From positions 36,437 to 100,436 of the forward strand of contig CAQGLR010000010.1 in the NCBI GenBank assembly GCA_948794795.1: DNA of 64,000 nt, read 5' to 3'. The notes beneath the pieces were generated by a model, which saw only the letters and a program-made list of their open reading frames with translations, was not told the DNA's origin and did not search any database. This stretch comes from an uncultured Lachnospiraceae bacterium (GTDB lineage: Bacteria > Bacillota > Clostridia > Lachnospirales > Lachnospiraceae). Positions 25,344 to 34,611 of this stretch are shown here, in pieces. Position 1 is the first letter of the stretch; every line of letters starts with the position of its first letter. The position numbers and the translations under genes were made by a program.

Positions 25344-25784
25344 ATGGCAACACAGTTAATAAATGGCAAGGCGTATGACTGGTCCAGTGTTACGATAAAA
25401 ATACCAGGCGCAGAAAGCATAGAAATAACAGAGATATCCTACAATGACGAGCAGGAACATGATGGCATCTATGGCAAAGGCGGGATGTACAGGGGATATG
25501 GCACGGGCAATTACAAAGCATCTGTCAGCATCAGTATGTCAAGGGAAGATTTTAATGAACTGCAAAGGGTCATAAAAAAGAAAGGGTATAAGAATTTTTA
25601 TAAGTATGTTATCCCTAAAATTATTGTATCATATGCTGATGATGGAGCGGCTACCACAACAGATATACTTACAGACATTAAAATTGGCAAACGTGATACC
25701 AGTGCAAAACAGGGTGATAAAAATATAACTGTCAAACTGGATGGCACACCATATGGCGGGATTAAATGGAATGGGATGAAATAA
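25344..25784 (+). CDS. tail tube protein (Mu gpM-like)
   Basis: This gene encodes 146 residues. Tube-fold features are the NGKAYDWSSVTIKIPG start, the KGGMYRGYGTGNYKASVSIS strand, and basic ITVKLDGTPYGGIKWNG at the end. Directly follows the sheath gene. Confidence 0.85.
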   Translation: MATQLINGKAYDWSSVTIKIPGAESIEITEISYNDEQEHDGIYGKGGMYRGYGTGNYKASVSISMSREDFNELQRVIKKKGYKNFYKYVIPKIIVSYADDGAATTTDILTDIKIGKRDTSAKQGDKNITVKLDGTPYGGIKWNGMK

Positions 25785-25826
25785 CCAGTAACCATTATTT
25801 TTGACAAAAACAGGAGGTAATTAAAT

Positions 25827-26228
25827 ATGATACCAGAAAAACAGGACAGCGTGCTGCCAGGAAAAGAAGGGCTGGAAAAGCAGGAAGAAAGCACAGGCAA
25901 GATGGAAAGACTGCGCAAGAAATATAAAAACATTGATGGGAAGATTTATGAAGTCATAACAAGCATACAGGAAGATGATGAAAACGAAACAGAGTATGAC
26001 TTCATTTTCCGTAAACCGGCAACCCCGTCATACGACAGATACGTAAAGACATCTGGCACATCAAATACAAGGGCACTTAAAACATTTGTAATTGACAATA
26101 TCTGCGAGGAACAGACAGAGGAGCTAAGAAACACACTGGAGGAATATCCAGCAATGGCAATCTCGCTTGGTGAAAAACTCCTTAACATGCTTGGGCTTTC
26201 CAAGGAAACACAGGTAAAAAAGTTATAG
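25827..26228 (+). CDS. tail assembly chaperone, short form (gp41-like)
   Basis: This gene encodes 133 residues with AGGAGGT before the ATG. Located between the tube and tape-measure genes, where tail chaperones lie. Its 3' end carries the slippery heptamer A AAA AAG (26216-26222) two codons before the stop, so part of the product is probably extended (see the next entry). Confidence 0.8.
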   Translation: MIPEKQDSVLPGKEGLEKQEESTGKMERLRKKYKNIDGKIYEVITSIQEDDENETEYDFIFRKPATPSYDRYVKTSGTSNTRALKTFVIDNICEEQTEELRNTLEEYPAMAISLGEKLLNMLGLSKETQVKKL

Positions 26229-26455
26229 ATGAAGAAACGGACAAAATCAAGGAAAACATTGTAGAATATGGCAGGCTTTTAGTTTACCAGTACCTGCCAG
26301 AAAAAATGATTCCCCCTGATTTTGACAGTATTGGTTTTGATGGTTTTTTCAAAACTGTGGCACTGGCAACTGTAGCAAGGGAAATGCGGGTTGCGGATAT
26401 TGAAACTGGTGTAAACAAAGGATACGTAGAAGCACATCCTGATTACGAAGAATAG
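25827..26455 (+). CDS. tail assembly chaperone, predicted -1 frameshift product
   Basis: A -1 slip on A AAA AAG (26216-26222) puts the ribosome in a frame open to TAG at 26453-26455. It adds 77 residues (VIDEETDKIKENIVEYG...GYVEAHPDYEE) to the first 132, for 209 in total. That extra segment has no start codon and Shine-Dalgarno of its own. Such two-form chaperones are a known feature of long-tailed phages (lambda G/GT; Mu gp41). The slip site and frames are seen; the frameshift itself is inferred. Confidence 0.78.
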
Positions 26456-26480
26456 CGGTGGTGGAAAGAAGGTACAGCCT

Positions 26481-29400
26481 GTGGGAATGGAATCAGTTTT
26501 TAAACTATCAGTGGTTATGGGTATGATAGACGGTTTATCCTCACCTCTTTCAGGTGTCACAGATAATGTAACAGGTGCAGCTAAAAAACTAAATGACGCA
26601 TTTGGGACAGTCCAAAAGGCGGGGACTGCCTTGGCTGGAGCAGGGACTGGCATTACTTCTGCCTGTCTTGCAACAGTAACATCAACATTTGATACACAGG
26701 ATGCACTCGGGGAACTGTCATCACTTGGGGTAGAAGATTTAAAGGCAGTAGAAAATGCTGCCAAAAGTTTTTCTGATACATGGGCTGGCACTACAAAAGC
26801 GGATTTTATAACAGCATCCTATGACATAAAATCAGGCATTGCATCCCTGTCTGATGAAGGCATTGCACAGTTCACAGAGCTTGCCGCTTTAACTGGAAAG
26901 GCTACAAAGTCAACTACAGAAGAAATGGGTTCACTCTTTGCAACAGGATATGGTATCTATAAGGGTGCATATGACGATTTGTCAGACCTTGAATTTGGTG
27001 AAATGTTTTCTGCTGGCATATCAACTGCGGTTAAAAACTATAAGACGGCTGGCTCTGAAATGGCCAGTGCCATATCGGCACTGGGAGCAACAGCAACCAA
27101 TAACAAGATATCAATGGAGGAGCAGCTTGCAATATTAGGACAGCTGCAGACAACAATGAGCGGTTCTGAGGCGGCTACAAAATATAAAGCGTTTTTAAAT
27201 GCAGCGGCTTCTGCAGGTAAAAACCTTAAATTATCATTTGTTGATGCAAACAACCAGCTGTTATCAACACCTGAAATACTGGAAAAATTAAAGGGTAAAT
27301 ATGGTGAAACCATTGACGCAGTTGAAAAACAGGAAATTAAAAAAGCGTTTGGAACTGACGAAGCAGTGGCAATGATAGACCTTTTATATAGTGATATAGA
27401 TGGTTTAAAAGGTGGCATTGATTCCCTTGGAAAAAGCATGAAAAAAGGGAAAGGTGTCACGCAGGAGATGGCAGAGGCTATCAACAATACACCAGCGCAG
27501 AAATTTGAGGTAATAAAACAGCAGATACATAACAACACAGAAGAACTTGGAAGCAAGCTGCTTCCAACATTAAATAAGACACTTGATACAGTAAGCGGTG
27601 TCATTAAAAAAGGGTCTGGCTGGATAAGCAATAACCAGAAAACAGTACAGACCATAATGGACATAGCACTAAAACTTGGGATTGCACTTGTTGTAATAGG
27701 TGCAGTAGTAACGGTTATGGGTACGCTTGGAAAGGCTGTCACTTCCGTAAAAACCGTATGGACAGTATTAGTTAAAGCTTTTACAGCTTCGCCAGCAGGC
27801 ATTATTATTGTAAGTATTATGGCTTTAGTGGCGGCATTTATAATCCTGTGGAATAAATCAGAATCGTTTAGAAACTTCTGGATAAACCTGTTTAACAAGA
27901 TAAAATCGGTACTACAGGATGCATGTGGTGCGGTTATCCCGGCAATAAAAAAACTTGGGAAGAATATCCTTAACCTTTACGACACGGCATTGCTCCCGCT
28001 ATGGAATAAGATACAGCCATTTGTAAGTTATTTTGTTGGGCTGTTCACAGAGATTGTACAGGCTGTACAAAACGCATGGGGCATATTACATCCGGTACTG
28101 CAAAAACTAGGGCAGGACATTATTAAATCCGCACAAAGTGCATGGAGTACATTACAGCCTGTGCTACAAAAGTTAGGACAGAATATAATCAAGCTTTGCG
28201 AAGCCATAAAGCCAATAGCCAAGGTAGTGGCAGGGATTGGCGGCATAGTGGCAACGGTGTTTCTGGGCGTGTTTGTTGGTGCAATCCATGGCGTACTTGC
28301 AGCACTGACACCATTAATTGATACATTTTCCAGCCTTATATCATTTGTAACTAATGTTATTAATGCCATTGTGGCATTGTTTACAGGGGACTTCTCAGGG
28401 GCTTGCGGCTTTTTAAAACTGGCAGTTGATGATATAAAAGGTGCATTTATCAGTGGATTTAATGCAGTACTGTCTTTTATATCTGGTTTTGTATCTGGAT
28501 TTTTAAATACAGTTAATAGTGTGTTAAGTGCTTTTGGCATAGACATACCAGGTGCTGTATCAAAAATGAAAAATGCTGTATCTGACAGTCTTAATGCAGT
28601 TAAACGTTTTTTTAGCAATGCCATGAACACAGCTGTTACTACAGTCAGGGGCAAACTCACAGCAATAAAAAACGGATTCCAGTCCATATTAAGTGGTGCA
28701 AAAAATATTGTATCAAGTATCATGGGTACAATTAAAGGGATTTTTGGCAGCATTATGGGTGCAGCCTTTACTACAGTAAAGACAAAACTTAATAATATCA
28801 AAAACGCCTACCAGCAAAATGGTGGCGGCATCAAGGGTATAGTTGCAGCAGCAATAGCTGTTGTTAAAGGATTTTTTACTGCAGGGCTGACATTTATAGA
28901 TAACCTGACAAATGGCAAACTTACAGCAATAAAAAATAAATTCCAGTCCATATTGGAGGGTGCAAAGAATATTGTAAAAGGTGCTATTGATAAAATCAAA
29001 GGTTTCTTTAACTTTTCATGGTCGCTTCCATCAATCAAACTGCCGCATTTTAGCATATCTGGGAAGTTTAGTTTAAAACCACCAAGTATCCCCAAAATTG
29101 GGGTAGACTGGTATGCTAAAGGCGGTGTGATGACATCACCAACAATATTTGGCGCATCTGGAGATAAGCTGCTTGGGGGTGGCGAAGCAGGCGATGAAGC
29201 GATACTGCCATTATCAGCATTGTGGGAAAAGTTAAAACTCTTTATCCACAATGAGCTTGATGATAACGAATCGCCACGATATACTGGGAAAAATATTGTT
29301 TCTGCACTTTCGAGGAGGGTAACAAGAACTATTGAAAGTAAAGAAACAAAGACAACCAGGCAGGAAGTTAAAGAACTAAAAACCAGAAACAGGAACAGAA

Positions 29401-29534
29401 AAACAGTGATACAAAAAATTGAAATAAAAGTAGATATAGAAAAAATAAAAGACCTTCCATTGCTGTTTAAGCTGGTTGATGAACTAAAGGATGCACAGGA
29501 ATCTACTGATACCGGAGGAACAGAAATGGCATAA
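26481..29534 (+). CDS. tail tape-measure protein (Mu gp42-like)
   Basis: This gene encodes 1017 residues; GTG 26481 is preferred (AAGG 8 bases upstream), with ATG 26487 as alternative. It starts with the usual FKLSVVMGMIDGLSSPLSGV, has long helical stretches, hydrophobic segments at about 395-420 and 430-455 (VVIGAVVTVMG, IIIVSIMALVAAFIILW), and several Ile/Lys repeats (KNIVxxxMGTIKGIFG). Length sets the tail length. Confidence 0.92.
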   Translation: MGMESVFKLSVVMGMIDGLSSPLSGVTDNVTGAAKKLNDAFGTVQKAGTALAGAGTGITSACLATVTSTFDTQDALGELSSLGVEDLKAVENAAKSFSDTWAGTTKADFITASYDIKSGIASLSDEGIAQFTELAALTGKATKSTTEEMGSLFATGYGIYKGAYDDLSDLEFGEMFSAGISTAVKNYKTAGSEMASAISALGATATNNKISMEEQLAILGQLQTTMSGSEAATKYKAFLNAAASAGKNLKLSFVDANNQLLSTPEILEKLKGKYGETIDAVEKQEIKKAFGTDEAVAMIDLLYSDIDGLKGGIDSLGKSMKKGKGVTQEMAEAINNTPAQKFEVIKQQIHNNTEELGSKLLPTLNKTLDTVSGVIKKGSGWISNNQKTVQTIMDIALKLGIALVVIGAVVTVMGTLGKAVTSVKTVWTVLVKAFTASPAGIIIVSIMALVAAFIILWNKSESFRNFWINLFNKIKSVLQDACGAVIPAIKKLGKNILNLYDTALLPLWNKIQPFVSYFVGLFTEIVQAVQNAWGILHPVLQKLGQDIIKSAQSAWSTLQPVLQKLGQNIIKLCEAIKPIAKVVAGIGGIVATVFLGVFVGAIHGVLAALTPLIDTFSSLISFVTNVINAIVALFTGDFSGACGFLKLAVDDIKGAFISGFNAVLSFISGFVSGFLNTVNSVLSAFGIDIPGAVSKMKNAVSDSLNAVKRFFSNAMNTAVTTVRGKLTAIKNGFQSILSGAKNIVSSIMGTIKGIFGSIMGAAFTTVKTKLNNIKNAYQQNGGGIKGIVAAAIAVVKGFFTAGLTFIDNLTNGKLTAIKNKFQSILEGAKNIVKGAIDKIKGFFNFSWSLPSIKLPHFSISGKFSLKPPSIPKIGVDWYAKGGVMTSPTIFGASGDKLLGGGEAGDEAILPLSALWEKLKLFIHNELDDNESPRYTGKNIVSALSRRVTRTIESKETKTTRQEVKELKTRNRNRKTVIQKIEIKVDIEKIKDLPLLFKLVDELKDAQESTDTGGTEMA

Positions 29535-29542
29535 AAGGGGTA

Positions 29543-30142
29543 ATGCATATGCTGTTAGTACAGGAACATTTAATTAAACTTGGCGGTGTCAGACTGTCAG
29601 GACAGATGAAAAGCATTGAGATATCAGAAGAAGCAAGTATTGAAGATATTGAAGATGATAAAGGCAAGACAAAGGCCAGCCAGCCAACAGGCTATGCACC
29701 AGCTAAAATCTTAATAGATTTTATCATTGAAAAATCTATTGGGAAATCACAGCTTGAACAGATATCCATGCTCCAAAGGCTTTTCAAGCCGTATGGTCAA
29801 AAGAAAGCAAAGCTCTTGCAAGTAGTCAATGAAGACTGTGCTGCAAGGGGCATCTCTAAGGTGTACTTCCAAAGGTTAGATACAAAAAATGAAATATCTG
29901 GCAGTGGCAGGACTGCAACGTTAGAACTGCTTGCCCCTGTGGTGGCAGGGATTAAGCTTAAACCCGCCAGACAGGCAAAAAAAATAAAAAAGGCAATAAA
30001 AAAGGAATTTAAAAAATCAAAGAAAAAGAAAAGTAAAAGCCCGTCCAATAAAAAAAGGATTGTCACAGATAAAATAAAAAAAGCAAAAATCCTTATTATA
30101 GAAAGGCAGTTTTATGGGATACAAAAAGCTTATAAGTCCTGA
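29543..30142 (+). CDS. baseplate-hub-associated protein with basic tail
   Basis: This gene encodes 199 residues, with ATG at 29543 (or 29549). The first 140 residues are alpha/beta. From about 135 on the protein is extremely Lys-rich (KKIKKAIKKEFKKSKKKKSK). The position matches Mu gpN, but the sequence looks more like the smaller hub or LysM-type proteins of Gram-positive myophages. It overlaps the next gene by 29 bp. Function uncertain. Confidence 0.6.
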   Translation: MHMLLVQEHLIKLGGVRLSGQMKSIEISEEASIEDIEDDKGKTKASQPTGYAPAKILIDFIIEKSIGKSQLEQISMLQRLFKPYGQKKAKLLQVVNEDCAARGISKVYFQRLDTKNEISGSGRTATLELLAPVVAGIKLKPARQAKKIKKAIKKEFKKSKKKKSKSPSNKKRIVTDKIKKAKILIIERQFYGIQKAYKS

Positions 30143-30872
30143 GTTTTGCATTAACATAGGCAGATATGAGATTACAAGTGGCATAGAAATAGAATGTTTT
30201 AGCAGCCGGGCATCACGTTCCGACTGGTGCAAAATAGAGCTTACAAGCCAGCTGCAGGGCATAGTCCAATATGAGGATATGGAAGATGCTACAGTGGAAC
30301 TTGGATATGATGATGATTATGATATCCTGTTATCAGGATACTGCAGAAAAACAGCAGGGGATTACTGGAAGGAAATAGTAATCAGGGATGCAATGATAAA
30401 GCTGGAACGCACCATCATAAAGGCGGCATTTACTAGCTGTACCCCACAAGATATTATTAAGTACATACTTGTACAGGCTGGTGTTACGGATTACCAGTTA
30501 AACAATACAGAATATGGTAAAAAAAATACATTTATTGTAAACAAGCAGAATGGCATCAATGCCATATCACAGATAAACAGTATATGGGGCATAGAAAATG
30601 ATTTCTTTTTCCAGGATGGCATATTTTACTGGGGCTTAAAGCCAGAACAAAAAGTAATATACATACTGGAGGAAGATAACAACATCCTGTCCCTTAAAAA
30701 GTATGGTGGACTTTATGAGATAGAAACGCTTGGTGTACCGTGGATACACCACAGCCAGGACATAGAAGTATCACATTCCAAGTATTCAGGAGTTGTAAGT
30801 GTTGAAAAAACTATCATAAAGAGTGATGCAAGTGGATATACACGTATGTATATTTACTTCAAAGGGAGATAG
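30114..30872 (+). CDS. baseplate hub protein (gpP/XkdQ-like)
   Basis: This gene encodes 252 residues. The hub fold is suggested by ITSGIEIECFSSRASRSDWCK near the start and the EIVIRDAMIKLERTIIKAAF region, then NGINAISQINSIWGIENDFFFQDG. Position after the tape measure and before the spike fits gp44/gpD-type hubs. Confidence 0.75.
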   Translation: MGYKKLISPEFCINIGRYEITSGIEIECFSSRASRSDWCKIELTSQLQGIVQYEDMEDATVELGYDDDYDILLSGYCRKTAGDYWKEIVIRDAMIKLERTIIKAAFTSCTPQDIIKYILVQAGVTDYQLNNTEYGKKNTFIVNKQNGINAISQINSIWGIENDFFFQDGIFYWGLKPEQKVIYILEEDNNILSLKKYGGLYEIETLGVPWIHHSQDIEVSHSKYSGVVSVEKTIIKSDASGYTRMYIYFKGR

Positions 30873-30879
30873 ATAAACT

Positions 30880-31176
30880 ATGGCAGATATGTTGCAGGCA
30901 TTTGTAAGACAAGAGATGGATAAACAGATACAGGGAAAATATCCACACATACAACATCCATCTGGAATGTACGCTAATATTACACAGGTAAGAAAAACTA
31001 ATGATAAATATATATGCACGCTTAAACTGCTTGACAGGACAATGAATGTAGATAATGGCTTTCCAGAAATACCAGATGTAAAGACAGACCTTGAAGTAAA
31101 ACAGGGGGATATTGTGGTTATACTCCTTCTTTATGGAGGGGATGCCGTATTTATTTTAGGGAGATATGGACCATGA
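30880..31176 (+). CDS. baseplate spike-base-like OB-fold protein
   Basis: This gene encodes 98 residues. The beta-rich pattern GMYANITQVRKTNDKYICTLKLLD, then VKQGDIVVILLLYGGDAVFIL, suggests an OB fold like the N-terminal part of Mu gp45 or an XkdR-type protein, without the long spike helix. Overlaps the next gene (ATGA at 31173). Confidence 0.65.
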   Translation: MADMLQAFVRQEMDKQIQGKYPHIQHPSGMYANITQVRKTNDKYICTLKLLDRTMNVDNGFPEIPDVKTDLEVKQGDIVVILLLYGGDAVFILGRYGP

Positions 31177-31598
31177 CAATAACAGGTGAGGATAATACAG
31201 ATATAATGCTGGATAACAACGGACAGCCAGCCACTGGTAAAAACGGTGATTTTGCCACAGTATCTGGTGATGGCTGCTGGATGCAGGACTTACGGCTGGA
31301 AACAGCTACAGAGGAAGGGGAATTATTTTATGAGGATGAAGATGGCAATGAAGCATACGGATTCGGGCTTGTTGATTTTGTCCATGCAGAAAATGATGGG
31401 TTTACACAAAAAGAAATTGAACAGCGTGTAAACAGCAAACTTGCAAAACGCACATATCTTGACATGGCAAAAACTACACAGGCGGTAACTTATAACAATG
31501 GCATATATTATGATAATGTGTTTATTGCCAAAAATGATTCCAGTGATGGCTATAATCTTGAGTTATCTACGGAAAACGTGGAGGTGGGAAATGGGTGA
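31173..31598 (+). CDS. baseplate wedge protein (Mu gp46 / XkdS / gp25-like)
   Basis: This gene encodes 141 residues. The gp25-like core is recognised from LRLETATEEGELFY, AYGFGLVDFVHAENDGFTQKEIEQRVNSKL. The first strand carries an acidic metal-like stretch (GEDNTDIML). Overlaps the gpJ-like start. Confidence 0.75.
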   Translation: MTITGEDNTDIMLDNNGQPATGKNGDFATVSGDGCWMQDLRLETATEEGELFYEDEDGNEAYGFGLVDFVHAENDGFTQKEIEQRVNSKLAKRTYLDMAKTTQAVTYNNGIYYDNVFIAKNDSSDGYNLELSTENVEVGNG

Positions 31599-32734
31599 TA
31601 GATGAAAAAATACTTAATAAGATATGTCCAGTCCCTGACGAAGAGGAAGAAATGGAAAAAATCCGCTCGGAGCTTGAGGACAGGGGATTTATAATAAATA
31701 ACTTTAATAAAGGTGGTATTTTCTATCTGGTTATCAGAATATTTGTCACAATATATATAGACCTTAAAACACTTGCACGGACCATTATAAACAATTCTTA
31801 CATTACCCATGCCGGTGAGGACTGGTTAGAGATAAAAGCCCCTGATTTTGGCAAAACAAGAAAAGATGCAGTAAAAGCGCAAGGGTATGTGACAATATAC
31901 AGGAACGATTGCCAGGACGCATTACAGATAACTAAGGGACATATGTTTAAGACACCGCCTGATGTAAATGGCAAGGAGCTAAAGTTTTACACGGTTGATA
32001 CAACTGTAATCGGTGCAGGGACAGCAACAGGGAAAGTGCTTGTTGAAGCAGCAGAAAGTGGCACAGGCTATAATATACCAGCTGGCAGGATAACAGTGTC
32101 AATGATACATTTAGATGGTGTAGACCATGTGACAAATGAAAACGGCTGGCTGTACCAGGAAGGTGCAGATGTTGAAAGTGTGGAAAATTTCCGGGAGCGC
32201 ATCAAGGAAAGCTGGTCAGAACTGGCAGAACTGACAACGGAAGATAAACTAAGGAATGTGGCGAAAAAGGTCAGTGGCGTGCTTGATGTAAAGATTGATG
32301 CACAGCATCCAAGAGGACAGGGTACAACAGACATAATAGTTACAGGCACAGGCGGTGAAGCAACAAAAGAACTGCTACAAAAAGTGGAAGCTGCCACCAG
32401 TTATCTAAAAGGCAGTTATGATGATTTTTTATATAAGTCATCAACTGTCATATACCAGGATATAATTATTACATTATACATAGCTAGAGAGGCTGACACA
32501 GACGAAGCGGAAACAGCTGCGGAAAGCATTATTACAGATGTGATGCAGTTAAATAAACGTGAGGAAATAAACTGCCTGTATATGGATGATATACGGTATG
32601 CATTAAAAAAAGGTGTTGCAAGCTGTAAAAGGGTAGAGTTTGCAGCACCCATTGAGGACATCGGACTTGGCAAAAACGAGGTTATAATGCTTGGGAAGCT
32701 GGAAGTTACTGCCTGTAACATAGGGGGTGCATAA
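31595..32734 (+). CDS. baseplate assembly protein J (Mu gp47-like)
   Basis: This gene encodes 379 residues from a GTG at 31595 with GGAGGTG 8 bases upstream. The Baseplate_J family pattern is clear: DWLEIKAPDFGKTRKDAVKAQG, ESGTGYNIPAGRITV, ESVENFRERIKESWSEL, then GQGTTDIIVTGTGG-type strands. Builds the ring of the contractile baseplate. Confidence 0.88.
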   Translation: MIDEKILNKICPVPDEEEEMEKIRSELEDRGFIINNFNKGGIFYLVIRIFVTIYIDLKTLARTIINNSYITHAGEDWLEIKAPDFGKTRKDAVKAQGYVTIYRNDCQDALQITKGHMFKTPPDVNGKELKFYTVDTTVIGAGTATGKVLVEAAESGTGYNIPAGRITVSMIHLDGVDHVTNENGWLYQEGADVESVENFRERIKESWSELAELTTEDKLRNVAKKVSGVLDVKIDAQHPRGQGTTDIIVTGTGGEATKELLQKVEAATSYLKGSYDDFLYKSSTVIYQDIIITLYIAREADTDEAETAAESIITDVMQLNKREEINCLYMDDIRYALKKGVASCKRVEFAAPIEDIGLGKNEVIMLGKLEVTACNIGGA

Positions 32735-32736
32735 AT

Positions 32737-33825
32737 GTGTTTGACCATTTTTGTGATTATATGTACTATCTGCTTACAACACCATTTAAAAAACTAAAAA
32801 AGTCTGTTAACCAGTGGTATATCCTTTTTACTGTACTTGGCGCACGTTATGATGATGCAATGGAAAGCCTGTACAGTGCAAGGGAACAGACAATGCTTGC
32901 AACCTGTGACCCTGTAATGTTGCAGATACAAGCACAAGACAGGGATATGGAACGCTACGCAGGAGAGGCAGACGGAAATTTCAGGGCGAGAATGGCAAAT
33001 TATCCAGAAGTATTGCGGCTGGGCGGCACTGATGAGGGAGTGATGCTGGCGGTAAGGACGTTAGGATATGACAGCGCTAAAATAATAAAGGCAAATGATT
33101 TTAAAGGGCGTGTATATTATGAAACAGATGGTACATGGAATCTTGACGGAAGCCATCTGCTTGAAGCCAATACAATGTTGCCAGACAGATGGGCAGAATT
33201 TTATGTTGTTATAAATATGAATGTGGATGACAGCCATCCTGTAGCACTGGATGTATTAAAAAAAGAAGTCCGGAGAGTAAAGCAGGCTGGAGCAAAGGAT
33301 AATTATTGTTTCCAGTACAGCCTGTCTGTAAAAGAACCATACTGGATAAAGGTGTGGGCAGACTATAATCTAAAGATATTTTATTGGGATTATCATATGA
33401 CAGATGGTACATGGCATCTGGATGGGGATTTTTTGCTGGATGCTGCCAGGAGCCCGTATGCGGCCAGTACAGGCTATAGGTTTAAATTCAAGTTTAAACG
33501 AGATATATGGCCAGAAAGCAGATTTATGCTGCATATCTATGAACCCAAAGAGCAGCTAAAGATTGGCGGTAACTATAACATAGCTGTTTTTTACTGGCAT
33601 TACTGTATGACAGACGGCACATGGACAACAGACGGGAATATATTGCTAAGTTCTGGCAGAACAAAGTTTGATGTAAAAGATATGTACAAAACAACGGTTA
33701 CACATAAGGTAAAAATATCACAAGGGATATTACATAATAAGTATCATTTACGGTACCTAAACGGTACATGGAATCTGGATGGGGAAACTTTGACAGATGC
33801 GTGGGAGCAAAAAATTATATTATAA
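32737..33825 (+). CDS. gp48-like tail protein with four TDGTWxLDG repeats
   Basis: This gene encodes 362 residues from a GTG (AGGGGGTG upstream). Residues 1-120 resemble the gp48/DUF2313 family (ARYDDAMESLYSAREQTM, then FRARMANYPEVLRLGG). The remainder has four copies of a [TL]xGTWxxDGxxL unit (about residues 130, 225, 293 and 345) in beta-rich context, probably repeated fibre-attachment or collar elements. Overlaps the J stop by a few bases. Confidence 0.75.
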   Translation: MFDHFCDYMYYLLTTPFKKLKKSVNQWYILFTVLGARYDDAMESLYSAREQTMLATCDPVMLQIQAQDRDMERYAGEADGNFRARMANYPEVLRLGGTDEGVMLAVRTLGYDSAKIIKANDFKGRVYYETDGTWNLDGSHLLEANTMLPDRWAEFYVVINMNVDDSHPVALDVLKKEVRRVKQAGAKDNYCFQYSLSVKEPYWIKVWADYNLKIFYWDYHMTDGTWHLDGDFLLDAARSPYAASTGYRFKFKFKRDIWPESRFMLHIYEPKEQLKIGGNYNIAVFYWHYCMTDGTWTTDGNILLSSGRTKFDVKDMYKTTVTHKVKISQGILHNKYHLRYLNGTWNLDGETLTDAWEQKIIL

Positions 33826-33837
33826 GGGGATGGCACA

Positions 33838-34212
33838 ATGAAAAATGTTATAACAGCAATACGCAGAAAAAAGATGGCAGAGGCAACACATACAACAGGG
33901 ACTATTGCTAAAGCAAAATGGATAGCATTAGGTTCAGGTGGTGTTGACAGCAGTAACAACATTATAACACCACTTGAAAACAATACAAGCCTTAACAACG
34001 AAGTGGTGCGGAAAGAATATACAGCATCAAGAAAAATATCTGACACAAGCTATGAATATATAATTGAACTAGAAGGAAATGAGTTAGTGGGTACATATAT
34101 TTCCGAGCTAGCACTAATTGATGAAGATGGGGATGTGATTGCGTTTTCAAATTTTTTGCCAAAGGGCAAGGATGAAACAGAATCAACATATACAATAGAA
34201 GACAATTATTAG
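33838..34212 (+). CDS. tail fibre / collar N-terminal-like protein
   Basis: This gene encodes 124 residues with GGGGATGG upstream of the ATG. It has KAKWIALGSGGVD, EVVRKEYTASRKISDTSYEYIIELEGNELVG and SELALIDEDGDVIAFSNF, typical of phage tail-collar (DUF3751-like) domains that link the baseplate to fibres. Confidence 0.72.
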   Translation: MKNVITAIRRKKMAEATHTTGTIAKAKWIALGSGGVDSSNNIITPLENNTSLNNEVVRKEYTASRKISDTSYEYIIELEGNELVGTYISELALIDEDGDVIAFSNFLPKGKDETESTYTIEDNY

Positions 34213-34227
34213 AAGGAGGGGCATGTA

Positions 34228-34593
34228 ATGACAAATTTAACAGTAACGCCAGAGTATAACGATACTATGGAAGCTATGACAACGCAGACACCAGCACATT
34301 GTGACCAGTGGAATGTACGCCATCAACAACTATTAAATAATGATGCAGCTTTAAGAAACGCCATATGCCGTTGTACCAAAACTGCAACACTGCCTGCAGG
34401 ACAGTCAACGGTAACATTTGATATCTCTGATATGCCAGAAGATGGTGTGGTAACATTTGTATCATCATCACCATCATTATCTTACACTGGTGTAAATGAA
34501 GATACAGCAAACAAACAGTTGACAGTATCGTTTGCACCCACGCAGACAGCAGATGTGGTAGTAAAAATGGTAGTAAAAGATGCAACAATTTAG
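34228..34593 (+). CDS. tail fibre-associated protein, unknown
   Basis: This gene encodes 121 residues (GAAGGAGGGGC upstream). The first 45 residues are helical (AHCDQWNVRHQQLLNNDAAL), a pattern seen near phage fibre attachment. The rest is a beta-sandwich-like Thr/Val-rich domain (STVTFDISDMPEDGVVTFVS). Lies directly ahead of the variable lectin. Confidence 0.6.
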   Translation: MTNLTVTPEYNDTMEAMTTQTPAHCDQWNVRHQQLLNNDAALRNAICRCTKTATLPAGQSTVTFDISDMPEDGVVTFVSSSPSLSYTGVNEDTANKQLTVSFAPTQTADVVVKMVVKDATI

Positions 34594-34611
34594 TATGAAA
34601 GGTGGTTTGTT

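Noticed and set aside
26229..26455. Independent gene between the chaperone and tape measure
   Set aside because: The frame lacks a start with a ribosome site; it is better explained as the -1 frameshift extension.
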